From UBA1774 sp045628925 (GTDB lineage: Bacteria; Bacillota; Clostridia; Oscillospirales; Oscillospiraceae), in assembly GCA_045628925.1 (NCBI GenBank), contig JAZQQF010000124.1, positions 1 through 33,863 of the forward strand: a stretch of 33,863 bases of DNA. The letters are read 5' to 3'. A program made the translations under genes and the position numbers. A model generated the notes under the pieces. It was not told where the DNA came from. It was given only the letters and a program-made list of their open reading frames with translations, and made no database searches. Positions 1 to 7,812 of the stretch are shown piece after piece. Position 1 is the stretch's first letter, and each line of letters starts with the position of its first letter.

Positions 1-1
1 G

Positions 2-736
2 GGCGGCATCGGCTCCAGCGTGGTGAAGCTCTTTGACCTGACCGTGGCGGCCACGGGTCTGAATGAAAAGACCGCCGCCGCGCTGGGCCTCAGCTATGAA
101 TATGTCATCCTTTCGCCGGACGATCATGCGGCCTACTATCCCGGCGGCGAGACCATGACCATGAAGGTGCTGTTTGAGAAAGGAAGCGGAAAAGTCCTCG
201 GCGCGCAGATCGTGGGCAAGACCGGCGTGGACAAGCGCATCGACGTGCTGGCCACCGCCATCTACGCGGGCATGACGGGCAGCGAGCTGAAGGAACTGGA
301 TCTTGCCTATGCGCCGCCCTTCTCCTCCGCCAAGGACCCGGTGAACATGGCGGGCTTCATGATCGAGAACATCGTCACCGGCAAGGTGAAGCAGTTCTAT
401 CTGAAGGACCTGCCGACCCTGCCGAAAGACGGCAGCGCGACCCTTTTGGACGTGCGCACCCCCGAAGAGCTGGTGGAGGACGGTTATCCCGAAGGCTTCA
501 GCCTGAACATCCCGGTGGACGAGCTGCGGGAGCGCATCGGGGAAGTGCCGGAAGGCAAGCCCGTCTACGTGATGTGCTATTCCGGCCTGCGCAGCTACGT
601 GGCCAACCGCATCCTCGCCCAGAAGGGCTTCGACTGCTATAACTTCACCGGCGGCTTCCGCTTCTATGAAAGCGTCCTGTCGGAGAACCCGGTGGCGGGG
701 GCGCATCCCTGCGGCCTGAAAAAGACGGAAAACTGA
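2..736 (+). CDS. CoA-disulfide reductase/rhodanese fusion, 3' part
   Basis: The gene is cut by the window edge; the frame is open from base 2, and the GTG at 20 is internal. The visible part starts in the pyridine nucleotide-disulfide oxidoreductase dimerisation domain. Its family signature is DLAYAPPFSSAKDPVNMAGF at about residues 100-119 of the visible protein. A rhodanese domain follows (about 140-225), with the loop CYSGLRS and its catalytic cysteine codon at 575-577. By family, the N-terminal FAD/NAD(P)H domains reduce CoA disulfide or persulfide, and the C-terminal domain handles sulfane sulfur. The protein should be cytoplasmic and serve low-molecular-weight thiol and redox balance in an anaerobe. 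It ends in HPCGLKKTEN, leaving one extra cysteine near the tail. A terminator follows at once, so it is the last gene of its transcript. The fusion class is clear; the exact substrate is not. Confidence 0.9.
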   Translation, partial: GGIGSSVVKLFDLTVAATGLNEKTAAALGLSYEYVILSPDDHAAYYPGGETMTMKVLFEKGSGKVLGAQIVGKTGVDKRIDVLATAIYAGMTGSELKELDLAYAPPFSSAKDPVNMAGFMIENIVTGKVKQFYLKDLPTLPKDGSATLLDVRTPEELVEDGYPEGFSLNIPVDELRERIGEVPEGKPVYVMCYSGLRSYVANRILAQKGFDCYNFTGGFRFYESVLSENPVAGAHPCGLKKTEN

Positions 737-751
737 GCGCTTTTGGATAGG

Positions 752-790
752 ACCGGCGGATGGGGCAGCCCGTCCGCCGGTTTCCGTCTT
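752..790 (+). terminator. Rho-independent terminator after the rhodanese fusion
   Basis: A perfect 9-bp stem (ACCGGCGGA at 752-760, TCCGCCGGT at 773-781) encloses a 12-base loop. A modest T-rich tract, TTTCCGTCTT, follows. It separates the first gene from the sirtuin promoter, which begins inside the tail. Confidence 0.7.
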
Positions 791-817
791 GCAAGTCAAT
801 GCAGAAATGCGTATACT
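789..817 (+). promoter_or_regulatory. Sigma-A promoter of the sirtuin gene
   Basis: TTGCAA (789-794), a 17-base spacer and TATACT (812-817). Transcription should start near 824. That excludes the more upstream in-frame start codons and supports the ATG at 867. Confidence 0.75.
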
Positions 818-866
818 GATATATCAGAAAATACCCGGCAAGGGGAACGGAAAGGACGGGGAGCAG

Positions 867-1739
867 ATGCCGGAACGGATCGAGATCACCCGATACACGG
901 GGAGCGACGCGGAAAACATCCGCAGGCTGCGTCAGGCGCTGGCAGAGGCGGACGCGGTGGTCATCGGTGCGGGCGCGGGCCTCAGCACCGCAGCGGGCTT
1001 CACCTATTCCGGCGAGCGGTTCCGGAAATGGTTCTCCCGGCAGGAAGAAGCCTACGGCTATCACGATATGTATTCCGGCGGCTTTTACCAATATGCCACG
1101 CCGGAGGAGGAATGGGCCTTCTGGTGGCGGAATATCTATGTGAACCGCTATCTGGATCCGCCGAAGCCCACCTATCGGGAGCTGGAAGCGCTCACGGCGG
1201 GGAAGGATCGCTTCGTCATCACCACCAACGTGGACCATTGCTTTCAGAAGGCGGGCTTCGGGAAGGAGCGGCTGTTTTATACGCAGGGGGACTACGGTCT
1301 CTGGCAATGCTCCCTGCCCTGCCATCAGGCGACCTATGACAACGAGGCGCAGGTGCGGGAGATGATGGCCGCCGACGAGGGGCTGACCGTGCCCACACGA
1401 CTCATACCCCGCTGCCCGAAATGCGGGCGGCCCATGATGATGAATCTGCGGGGCGACGACCGCTTCGTGGAGGATGCGGGCTGGGATGCGGCGGCGGGCC
1501 GCTTTGATGATTTTCTCCGCGCACACCAGACGGGGAAGGTGCTGTACTGGGAGCTGGGCGTGGGCTTCAATACGCCGGGCATCATCAAATATCCCTTCTG
1601 GCGCATGACCATGGAAAACCCGGAGGCGTTGTATGCCTGCGTGAATCTGGACGATGCGCTCTGCCCGAAGGCGATCGCGGACCGCAGCATCTGCATCGAC
1701 CGGGATGTGAACGAGGTGCTGGCGCTGCTGCGGGCGTGA
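867..1739 (+). CDS. SirTM-like sirtuin (Sir2 family, NAD-dependent)
   Basis: A 290-residue Sir2-fold protein. The NAD-binding motif GAGAGLS lies at about 34-40 and TTNVD at 119-123. Two cysteine pairs form the zinc site (C148/C152 in CSLPC, C183/C186 in CPKC). Classical sirtuins carry a catalytic histidine in the HG motif, but this protein has Q140 (TQGDYG). A Gln or Asn there is typical of class M sirtuins (SirTM), several of which are ADP-ribosyltransferases acting on lipoylated GcvH-like carriers. The usual SirTM neighbours (macrodomain protein, GcvH-L, lipoate ligase) are absent within the window. The start at 867 has a purine-rich SD (GGGGAG) and lies downstream of the promoter at 789-817. 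Sirtuin identity is firm; ADP-ribosyltransferase activity is inferred from the missing histidine. Confidence 0.85.
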   Translation: MPERIEITRYTGSDAENIRRLRQALAEADAVVIGAGAGLSTAAGFTYSGERFRKWFSRQEEAYGYHDMYSGGFYQYATPEEEWAFWWRNIYVNRYLDPPKPTYRELEALTAGKDRFVITTNVDHCFQKAGFGKERLFYTQGDYGLWQCSLPCHQATYDNEAQVREMMAADEGLTVPTRLIPRCPKCGRPMMMNLRGDDRFVEDAGWDAAAGRFDDFLRAHQTGKVLYWELGVGFNTPGIIKYPFWRMTMENPEALYACVNLDDALCPKAIADRSICIDRDVNEVLALLRA

Positions 1740-1823
1740 AACGCGGGAAAACAAAAAACGAAGTAACCTTTCCGATGATGCGGAACTGTTGCAGATAGAG
1801 CGAAATGAGAAGGAGCGGCGATC

Positions 1824-3566
1824 ATGGACGAGATCAATCCGAAGAATATACGGGAAGAAGCGATCCGGCGGCTGAACGATCCGGAGCAGGCCATACAGTT
1901 TATGCAGAAGATACTGGCGCAGCACGGGAAACCGCCGCTGAGCCCGGAAACAGTGGAACGCATTCGGAATAATGCGGACGGCGTCCGGCAGCATGAAGCG
2001 GCGGAGCAGGCATATGAGGTGATGCAGGGATATCTGGCCCTGAAAAAGCGTCACCCGGTAGCTGCGGATGAAGCAAACATGAACCGTGTGGCGTATTTCT
2101 TCCTGGAAGAGGAGCACGACGAGGCGGCGAAGGCGCGAAATGATGCCTTCATCGAATCTCTGGAAACGCCGCAGGGACGGAGAGATCTGTTCTTCCGGGC
2201 AGTGGATTATCTGGACGGGCAGAGCGAAAAGCATTTCTTCGAGCGGGACCTGAACCGTCTTCCGCAGCTCTTTCATGACTATACGAAGCTGATGGGTATC
2301 GGCTGGGTCGTGGATTCATGCCTCACTGTTTGGTCCAGAACACTGGAAATGGCGGACGTGGACCCGGAGATCCGGCAGCGGCTGGAGGAATGGCGCGATG
2401 TCTATGAGTGCGGCGGCGTCATCCAGAATTACGTGGAGTTCATGCAGAAACCGGCTTACAGCAGCGTCAGTATGCTCTCATGGGAGGAAATGGAGAATCT
2501 GACGAGCTCCGTCAGCGGCTTGGAGAAGGGGCTTGAAACACAGATGGGGCAGCTCCTGAGCGGGACGCTTTCCGACGGGATGGGCGTGAAGATGGAGCTG
2601 AAGGACGGACCGGTGGAACAGATGGGCCGGAAGCTGGGGGAGATGGGCCTGCTGGACGGCGACGTGTTTTTCCTGGATGCGGACGGAAAACGCAAGAAGC
2701 ATCTGGATGCGATCGAGGCGCTGACGAACGGAGAAACGGTCACCATCCGCCTGTATGCGGACCGTCATACGGATGTCGGCCGGGAATACGTGTGCAGACA
2801 GGTGGACGGCGAACTGAAACTGGAGACGACCGTCTGCAGACGGGAGGTAAAGCCTGACCCGGCATATCCGGAGACGCTGGATCATATCAATCCGCAGCTG
2901 CAGGCAATGTGGAAGCACAGCACGGGTGTGGAATACTTTGTAGACGGTCAGATCTGCAAGCAGCAGCAGGCAGCAAACGGCCTCCTGCAGGGCAAACGGG
3001 TCCTGATCAACAGCTATGCCAACGACCGGGACTATTTGGGCAAGCAGGAGATTTTTGAATATGACCCGGCGAACCCCGACCAGCTGAAGCTGGTGGAGAC
3101 CGCGCTCTGCTCGCGGGAGGTCGACCTGAGCGGAAAGATCCGGAACCAGCAGAAACAGCTGGAGGAACTGGAACGGCTGCAGACGGTGCTTTCCGGTTCC
3201 GACCCCTTCTATGTGTCCAATTCGTCGGAATTCAACAAGGTGACGAAGGCACTGGACAAGCTCATCCGCTTCCAGAAGAACCCGGCCAAGGCGGCCGCCG
3301 CGCCGGAAGGGAAGCTGCAGGAGCTGTATGCGGACCTGCACGCCAAAACCGACGCCTATCTGAAAATGAAGCTGGAAAAGACCGCCCAGCGTACGGACGA
3401 CGACACGCGGGGCCATCTGCGTTACAATACGATCGGTGCGCTGAAAAGCCTGACGGCGCCGGCTCATGCCGGGAGAATGGCGCAGCAGTTCCTCGCCTCG
3501 CTGCAGCAGCCCGCGCCGGAAAAAGCGCCTGTCCAGCGGGGACGGAGCGGCCCGCAGGGACCTTAA
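1824..3566 (+). CDS. Uncharacterised 580-residue protein with internal repeat
   Basis: I do not recognise a named family. It has no signal peptide or membrane segment, so it is probably cytoplasmic. Residues 1-210 look helical and charged. A unit of about 63 residues is repeated at about 281-342 and 369-433; both copies follow the pattern D-x-G...L-x-x-G-x-x-V-x-I...Y-A...L-K-L...E-T...C-x-R-E-V. A helical coiled-coil-like stretch (about 434-490) follows. The C-terminal module at 509-543 has DAYL followed 22 residues later by TIGALKS. The same arrangement (DAYL, 25 residues, TISALRS) occurs near the C-terminus of the calpain-like protease at 25250-29110, which suggests a common family of intracellular partners. 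The SD AAGGAG lies 8 bases before the ATG. No clear promoter was seen in 1740-1823, so it may read through from the sirtuin. Confidence 0.8.
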   Translation: MDEINPKNIREEAIRRLNDPEQAIQFMQKILAQHGKPPLSPETVERIRNNADGVRQHEAAEQAYEVMQGYLALKKRHPVAADEANMNRVAYFFLEEEHDEAAKARNDAFIESLETPQGRRDLFFRAVDYLDGQSEKHFFERDLNRLPQLFHDYTKLMGIGWVVDSCLTVWSRTLEMADVDPEIRQRLEEWRDVYECGGVIQNYVEFMQKPAYSSVSMLSWEEMENLTSSVSGLEKGLETQMGQLLSGTLSDGMGVKMELKDGPVEQMGRKLGEMGLLDGDVFFLDADGKRKKHLDAIEALTNGETVTIRLYADRHTDVGREYVCRQVDGELKLETTVCRREVKPDPAYPETLDHINPQLQAMWKHSTGVEYFVDGQICKQQQAANGLLQGKRVLINSYANDRDYLGKQEIFEYDPANPDQLKLVETALCSREVDLSGKIRNQQKQLEELERLQTVLSGSDPFYVSNSSEFNKVTKALDKLIRFQKNPAKAAAAPEGKLQELYADLHAKTDAYLKMKLEKTAQRTDDDTRGHLRYNTIGALKSLTAPAHAGRMAQQFLASLQQPAPEKAPVQRGRSGPQGP

Positions 3567-3586
3567 CGCCTGTAATGACGTAACGA

Positions 3587-3619
3587 TGCGCCGCCGCCGG
3601 TTTGACCGGCGGCGGCGCA
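3587..3619. terminator. GC-rich hairpin between convergent genes
   Basis: A perfect 14-bp stem (TGCGCCGCCGCCGG at 3587-3600, its complement at 3606-3619) has a 5-base loop. It sits between the ends of two convergent genes. There is no T-run on either side, so termination may rely on the stem and opposing transcription. Confidence 0.6.
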
Positions 3620-3624
3620 GATAT

Positions 3625-4263
3625 TCAGTATTCAATGGAGATGGGGACGCAATTGGGGATGACGAGCCGCAGCGTTTCTTCCTCCGAAAGTCCCAGCGCC
3701 AGTTTCATCAGGCAGCGCAGCGCAGCCGCGTGGGACACGATGACGGCCTTCCGCAGCCCCGAGATGCGCAGCTCCTCCAGAAAGGGCTGCAGGCGGGCAC
3801 AGACGTCCGTGTAATTCTCGCCGCCGGGGGCCTTCGCGGTGAAGTCCGCCCGGAAACGCAGGAACGCCGGGTCAGTGAACCAGACAGCGTAGCGGGCTTC
3901 GGCGCGGACCTCCGCTTCCGTCCGTCCCTCAAATTCACCCAGACTGCGCTCCCGCAGGCGGGGCTCAAAAACCGTCTTTTCCGGCGGCGCGAAGGCAGCG
4001 GCAGTATCCCGCGTGCGCAGAAGATCGGAGACGTAATAGCGTTCCGCTCCCGCCAGCAGCGGATGGCCGCGCAGGGCCTCCGCTTCTTTCCGGCCCTTCT
4101 CCGTCAGCGGGCAGTCCAGCTGACCGGTGAAGAGGCTGCCGCCCGTGCGGGCATTCACGGCGTTGGCCTCGCTCTCTCCGTGACGGATGAGGATCAGCTC
4201 CATCGGCTGCGCAGCCCCGGGGATGTGCTCCGTGTGTTCGCGGGGGTCCATGTTCGATATCAT
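3625..4263 (-). CDS. Histidine phosphatase family protein
   Basis: A 212-residue member of the phosphoglycerate mutase-like histidine phosphatases. The signature RHGESEAN supplies the phosphoacceptor His28. SDLLRTRDTA, RERSLGEFEG (acidic acid/base) and the second histidine in VSHAAALR complete the active site. Such enzymes hydrolyse phosphate esters of small metabolites, and the substrate cannot be read from sequence. Two start codons lie close together: ATG 4269 is only 1 base after AGGAGG (4271-4276 on the plus strand), whereas ATG 4263 is 7 bases away. I therefore chose 4263. The first 20 residues are an extension before the usual start of the fold. It is divergent from proB and has its own extended -10 promoter. 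Confidence 0.88.
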   Translation of the reverse strand: MISNMDPREHTEHIPGAAQPMELILIRHGESEANAVNARTGGSLFTGQLDCPLTEKGRKEAEALRGHPLLAGAERYYVSDLLRTRDTAAAFAPPEKTVFEPRLRERSLGEFEGRTEAEVRAEARYAVWFTDPAFLRFRADFTAKAPGGENYTDVCARLQPFLEELRISGLRKAVIVSHAAALRCLMKLALGLSEEETLRLVIPNCVPISIEY

Positions 4264-4302
4264 GGGCATTCCTCCTGTTGTCCGGATATACTTTCCAATC
4301 CC

Positions 4303-4312
4303 AGTATACCAC
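4303..4312 (-). promoter_or_regulatory. Extended -10 promoter of the phosphatase gene
   Basis: The minus strand reads TGGTATACT, a TATACT -10 box preceded by TGN. No good -35 is present at the right distance; CTGCAC is the nearest. Transcription would start about 35 bases before the gene. Confidence 0.5.
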
Positions 4313-4382
4313 GGTTTATCTGCCGTGCAGGAAAATTAAACGGGATTTTTGCAAAAAAACCGGCGGGAAATGAAAATCCGGC

Positions 4383-4411
4383 TTGCACCGCGGGGAATAA
4401 ACTGCTATACT
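4383..4411 (+). promoter_or_regulatory. Sigma-A promoter of proBA
   Basis: TTGCAC (4383-4388), a 17-base spacer and TATACT (4406-4411). The predicted start is near 4418, giving a leader of about 45 bases before proB. That is too short for an obvious riboswitch. Confidence 0.75.
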
Positions 4412-4463
4412 GAACCAATCTGAAACAGTAAACTGAGGACCGAACGGTGAAAAGAGGAACGCT

Positions 4464-5237
4464 ATGCGAATCGTTGTGAAAGTGGGTACCTCCACGCTCA
4501 CCCACGCCACCGGCAATCTGAACATCCGCCGGGTGGATAAGCTGTGCCGGGTGCTGAGCGATATCAAGAATGCGGGGCATGAGGTCATCCTTGTGTCCTC
4601 CGGTGCGGTGGGCATGGGCGTGGGCAAGCTCAGCCTGAAGGAACGCCCGAAGGATATCCCCTCCAAACAGGCTGTGGCTGCAGTGGGGCAGTGCGAGCTG
4701 ATGTATACCTATGACCGGGCCTTCAGCGAGCATAACCACGTGGTGGCGCAGATTTTGCTGTCTGCCTACGACGTGGAGAACGAAGAACGGCGGCGCAACT
4801 TCCACAATACCATTTTCCGCCTGCTGGAGTTGGGCGTACTGCCCGTCATCAATGAAAACGACACGGTGGCCACGGAGGAGCTGACCATCGGCGACAACGA
4901 TACCCTGAGTGCCATCGTGGCGGTGAGCGCCGGGGCGGACCTGCTGGTGCTCCTGTCGGATATCGACGGGCTGTATACCGCCGACCCCCGGAAGGACCCG
5001 AACGCGAAGCTCCTGAAGGAAGTCCGCGGCGTAACACCGGAGATCATCGCCCTTGCCGGGGGCAAAGGCTCCTCGCTGGGCACCGGCGGCATGGCCACGA
5101 AGCTCAGTGCGGCAAAGCTGGCCAATGATGCCGGCATTGATATGATCATAGCCAACGGCTCTGACCCCGACCTGCTGTACGCCATCACCGAGGGGCAGGC
5201 GGTGGGCACCCGGTTTCTTGCGGAGGGAAAAGCATGA
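4464..5237 (+). CDS. proB: Glutamate 5-kinase
   Basis: Phosphorylates L-glutamate on its gamma carboxyl with ATP, the first step of proline synthesis, in the cytoplasm. The 257-residue protein is a complete amino-acid kinase domain: VKVGTSTL at the N-terminus, LVSSGAVGMG for nucleotide binding, PVINENDTV for glutamate binding and SDIDGLY further on. It lacks the C-terminal PUA domain of the longer E. coli-type enzyme and matches the known short ProB form. The last four bases overlap the proA start (ATGA), the usual sign of translational coupling. The SD is GAGGA. Feedback inhibition by proline is known for the family but cannot be read here. Confidence 0.95.
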   Translation: MRIVVKVGTSTLTHATGNLNIRRVDKLCRVLSDIKNAGHEVILVSSGAVGMGVGKLSLKERPKDIPSKQAVAAVGQCELMYTYDRAFSEHNHVVAQILLSAYDVENEERRRNFHNTIFRLLELGVLPVINENDTVATEELTIGDNDTLSAIVAVSAGADLLVLLSDIDGLYTADPRKDPNAKLLKEVRGVTPEIIALAGGKGSSLGTGGMATKLSAAKLANDAGIDMIIANGSDPDLLYAITEGQAVGTRFLAEGKA

Positions 5238-6490
5238 CGACGAAAGAAATTCTCATTGCGGCGAAAAATGCGGCTCCGGCCCTCAGCGGCGTGACCGCAG
5301 AGCGGAAAAATGCGGCGCTGGAAGCCATGGCGAAGGCGCTGGAAAGCCGGAGCGCGGAGATCCTGGCGGCCAACGCGCAGGACGTTTCGGCGGCGAAGGG
5401 CAGCATTTCGGACGTGATGCTGGACCGGCTGACCCTCACGGAAAAGCGTATTGCCGATATGGCGGAGGGCATCCGGCAGGTGGCCGCGCTGCCCGACCCG
5501 GTGGGACGGGTCATCAAGCACGTGGAGCGCCCCAACGGGCTCGTCATCGAGCGCATCGGCGTGGCCATGGGCGTTATCGCCATCATCTATGAATCCCGCC
5601 CGAACGTGACCTCCGACGCGGCGGTGCTGGCCATCAAGGCCGGGAGCGCCTGCGTCCTGCGGGGCGGCAAGGAGGCGTTCCGCTCCGCATCCGCCATCGT
5701 CGCAGCCATGCAGGAGGGCCTGAGCGCCGAAGGTCTGCCGAAGGAGCTGGTGCAGCTCATTCAGGATACCACGCGGCAGAGCGCACAGGAGCTGATGACC
5801 GCTGTGGGCTACGTGGACCTGCTCATCCCCCGGGGCGGCGCGGGCCTTATCAAAGCCTGCACGGAGAATGCCAAGGTGCCCTGCATCCAGACCGGGACGG
5901 GCATCTGCCATATTTACGTGGACGCTTCCGCCGATCAAAACAAGGCGCTGGATATCATCGAAAATGCCAAGACCAGCCGCCCCAGCGTGTGCAACGCGGA
6001 GGAGGTGCTGCTGGTGCATTCGTCCATCGCGCCGTTGTTCCTGCCCCGGCTGCGTGAGCGGCTGGTGGCAGATCGCATCGCTGCCGGGAAAACGCCTGTG
6101 GAGCTGCGGCTGGACACCCGGGCGCAGGCGATCATCCCCGGCACTCCGGCGGGGGACGCGGATTTCGACACGGAGTTTCTGGATTACATCCTCGCGGTCG
6201 GCATCGTGGACAGCGTTTCGGAGGCCATCACCCACATCGCGAAGCATTCAACCGGCCACAGCGAGGCCATCCTCACCGGGGATGACGCGGCGGCGGACGT
6301 TTTCGTCAGCTGCGTGGACAGCGCGGCGGTGTACGTGAACTGCTCCACCCGCTTCACGGACGGGGGCGAGTTCGGCCTCGGCTGCGAGATGGGCATCTCC
6401 ACACAGAAGCTCCACGCACGGGGGCCGATGGGGCTGGAGGAGCTGACGACCTTCAAATACGTCATCCACGGCGACGGACAGATTCGGTAA
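5234..6490 (+). CDS. proA: Gamma-glutamyl phosphate reductase
   Basis: Reduces gamma-glutamyl phosphate with NADPH to glutamate semialdehyde, which cyclises to pyrroline-5-carboxylate, the second step of proline synthesis. The 418-residue length is normal for the family. The catalytic cysteine is C253 in SVCNAEEVLL, and IYESRPNVTSDAA and NCSTRFTDGGEFGLG are conserved ProA segments. It overlaps proB by four bases, and the two enzymes are known to act in sequence on a labile intermediate. proC is not in the window. It is followed by the palindromic element at 6519-6593. Confidence 0.96.
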   Translation: MTTKEILIAAKNAAPALSGVTAERKNAALEAMAKALESRSAEILAANAQDVSAAKGSISDVMLDRLTLTEKRIADMAEGIRQVAALPDPVGRVIKHVERPNGLVIERIGVAMGVIAIIYESRPNVTSDAAVLAIKAGSACVLRGGKEAFRSASAIVAAMQEGLSAEGLPKELVQLIQDTTRQSAQELMTAVGYVDLLIPRGGAGLIKACTENAKVPCIQTGTGICHIYVDASADQNKALDIIENAKTSRPSVCNAEEVLLVHSSIAPLFLPRLRERLVADRIAAGKTPVELRLDTRAQAIIPGTPAGDADFDTEFLDYILAVGIVDSVSEAITHIAKHSTGHSEAILTGDDAAADVFVSCVDSAAVYVNCSTRFTDGGEFGLGCEMGISTQKLHARGPMGLEELTTFKYVIHGDGQIR

Positions 6491-6518
6491 AATTCGGACA
6501 CGGACATTGTGAAAAAGC

Positions 6519-6593
6519 GGGCGATTCATGAATCGCCCCTACGGCGCTGCAGCGCTTGAACATTCTGCTGTATGGGCGCATCACGATGCGCCC
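6519..6593. repeat. Pair of REP-like palindromes downstream of proA
   Basis: Two GC-rich palindromes lie 35 bases apart. 6519-6538 is a perfect 20-bp palindrome (GGGCGATTCATGAATCGCCC). 6574-6593 has 9-bp arms GGGCGCATC/GATGCGCCC around AC. Both start GGGCG and end CGCCC with an AT-containing core, so they look like two units of one dispersed intergenic element. No coding potential was seen. A role as terminator or mRNA 3' stabiliser for proBA is possible. Confidence 0.6.
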
Positions 6594-6615
6594 GTGTGAG
6601 CGGTAAGGAAAACAT

Positions 6616-6652
6616 CTCAAAACAACGGCGCGGAGCGATATGCTCCGCGCCG
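6616..6652 (-). terminator. Terminator of the GH8 operon
   Basis: A perfect 11-bp stem (6626-6636 with 6642-6652) has loop GATAT. On the minus strand it is followed by TTGTTTTGAG. It ends the minus-strand transcript just after the GH8 stop codon. Confidence 0.75.
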
Positions 6653-6660
6653 TGAGGTTA

Positions 6661-7812
6661 TTAATAGATCCGGTAATTCCCGCTGAGGGCCAGCAGGGTG
6701 AAGAAATAGAGGCAGTTATCGTAATACCGCCGCTTGTCCGTCCGCATGGGCATGGCGAAGAAATCCTTCACCGCCTGCAGCCGATGCTTGCCGGTAGAGG
6801 CCAGCGAAGCGCAGGCCCACGTGGCCTTCATCCCCACGGGGTGCATGATGGGCTCATGAGTGAAGGGCGTCCCATCCGGGAACATGACGTACTGGCTGGG
6901 GTTCGGGTCCTCATAAACGTAATCCTGCAGCGTGTCGGCAAACTCCGTCTGCCACGGGTCAACGCCGAACCACGTATGGTCGAGGGAAATATTGATGGCC
7001 ACCCGGTAGGCGTCGGAGAAATAGCAGCGGCCGAGGTTTGCCCACGGATTATCCTTCTGCGCCTCGGGGACCGGCATGGGATGCCCGTCAAAGCCGGTCA
7101 TATTGGGCGCAAGGCCGGTGCGCCACGAACAGGCCACGTGGAGGTATTTCCGGCTGTTCGCCGCCGCCTGACGCCAGAAATCCCGGTCCTCCTCATTCGC
7201 CCAGAGCGCGAAGAGATCATAGAAATGGGGCAGGTGATAGCTGGGGTCGGTGAACGGCGTTTCGGGCACGAACTTGATGAGCTTCGTGTCCGGGTCCCAC
7301 ATGGGGCCGCCGACGGGCTTCCCGTCCTCCACCGTGCCCTCGTTGTGGACGCAGGCATGGAGGATGCGCCTTGCCTGCACGCTGTAGTCCAGCGGCGGCG
7401 CCCCGTCGCCCCAGCGGTGGGAGGCGAAGAACAGGGCCATGGCGTAGTACTCTTCCCCGTCCGGCGCAGGGCCCTGCGCCCGGCGGCTGCCGTCCAGATT
7501 GCAGCTCCACGCAAAGTAGTCCTGATAGGGGCCGCTGTCATGGTGCATATACCTGAGGCTCCAGCGCCAGACCTTGTCGAAGATCTCCTTGTCGTTCATC
7601 TGCACCGCCATCATCATGGCGTAGCTCATGCCCTCGGTGCGGGCGTCGTCATTGCCGGTGTCGGTGAAATAGCCGGTGTCCGGGTCGGTCTCCCCGTAAA
7701 ACCGGTATTCGCCCCGGGTGATTTCCGCCCACGCTTCCTGCACGCGGGCCTCCACGGCCTTGGGGTTCAGCCCCGCCTCCACAAACAGATTGGGATAACT
7801 GCGTTCGTTCAT
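6661..7812 (-). CDS. GH8 reducing-end xylose-releasing exo-oligoxylanase
   Basis: A 383-residue (alpha/alpha)6-barrel glycosidase of family GH8, resembling Rex enzymes (EC 3.2.1.156) that remove xylose from the reducing end of xylo-oligosaccharides. Conserved segments are ARTEGMSYAMM with the likely catalytic acid E60, PDGEEYYAMALFFASHRWG with D118, and FSDAYRVAIN with D267 as candidate base. It has no signal peptide, so it should act in the cytoplasm on imported oligosaccharides, as Rex does. The ATG at 7812 overlaps the stop of the upstream membrane-protein gene by four bases, so translation is probably coupled. No xylan transporter is nearby. The family is secure; strict Rex specificity against other GH8 activities is inferred from overall resemblance. 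Confidence 0.88.
   Translation of the reverse strand: MNERSYPNLFVEAGLNPKAVEARVQEAWAEITRGEYRFYGETDPDTGYFTDTGNDDARTEGMSYAMMMAVQMNDKEIFDKVWRWSLRYMHHDSGPYQDYFAWSCNLDGSRRAQGPAPDGEEYYAMALFFASHRWGDGAPPLDYSVQARRILHACVHNEGTVEDGKPVGGPMWDPDTKLIKFVPETPFTDPSYHLPHFYDLFALWANEEDRDFWRQAAANSRKYLHVACSWRTGLAPNMTGFDGHPMPVPEAQKDNPWANLGRCYFSDAYRVAINISLDHTWFGVDPWQTEFADTLQDYVYEDPNPSQYVMFPDGTPFTHEPIMHPVGMKATWACASLASTGKHRLQAVKDFFAMPMRTDKRRYYDNCLYFFTLLALSGNYRIY

Noticed and set aside
789..866. Extended N-terminus of the sirtuin
   Set aside because: The extra codons lie in and just after the promoter, so they would be mostly untranscribed; the ATG at 867 has a purine-rich SD.
645..2276. 543-residue minus-strand frame across the sirtuin region
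   Set aside because: It overlaps two well-supported plus-strand genes and has a low-complexity composition without domains.
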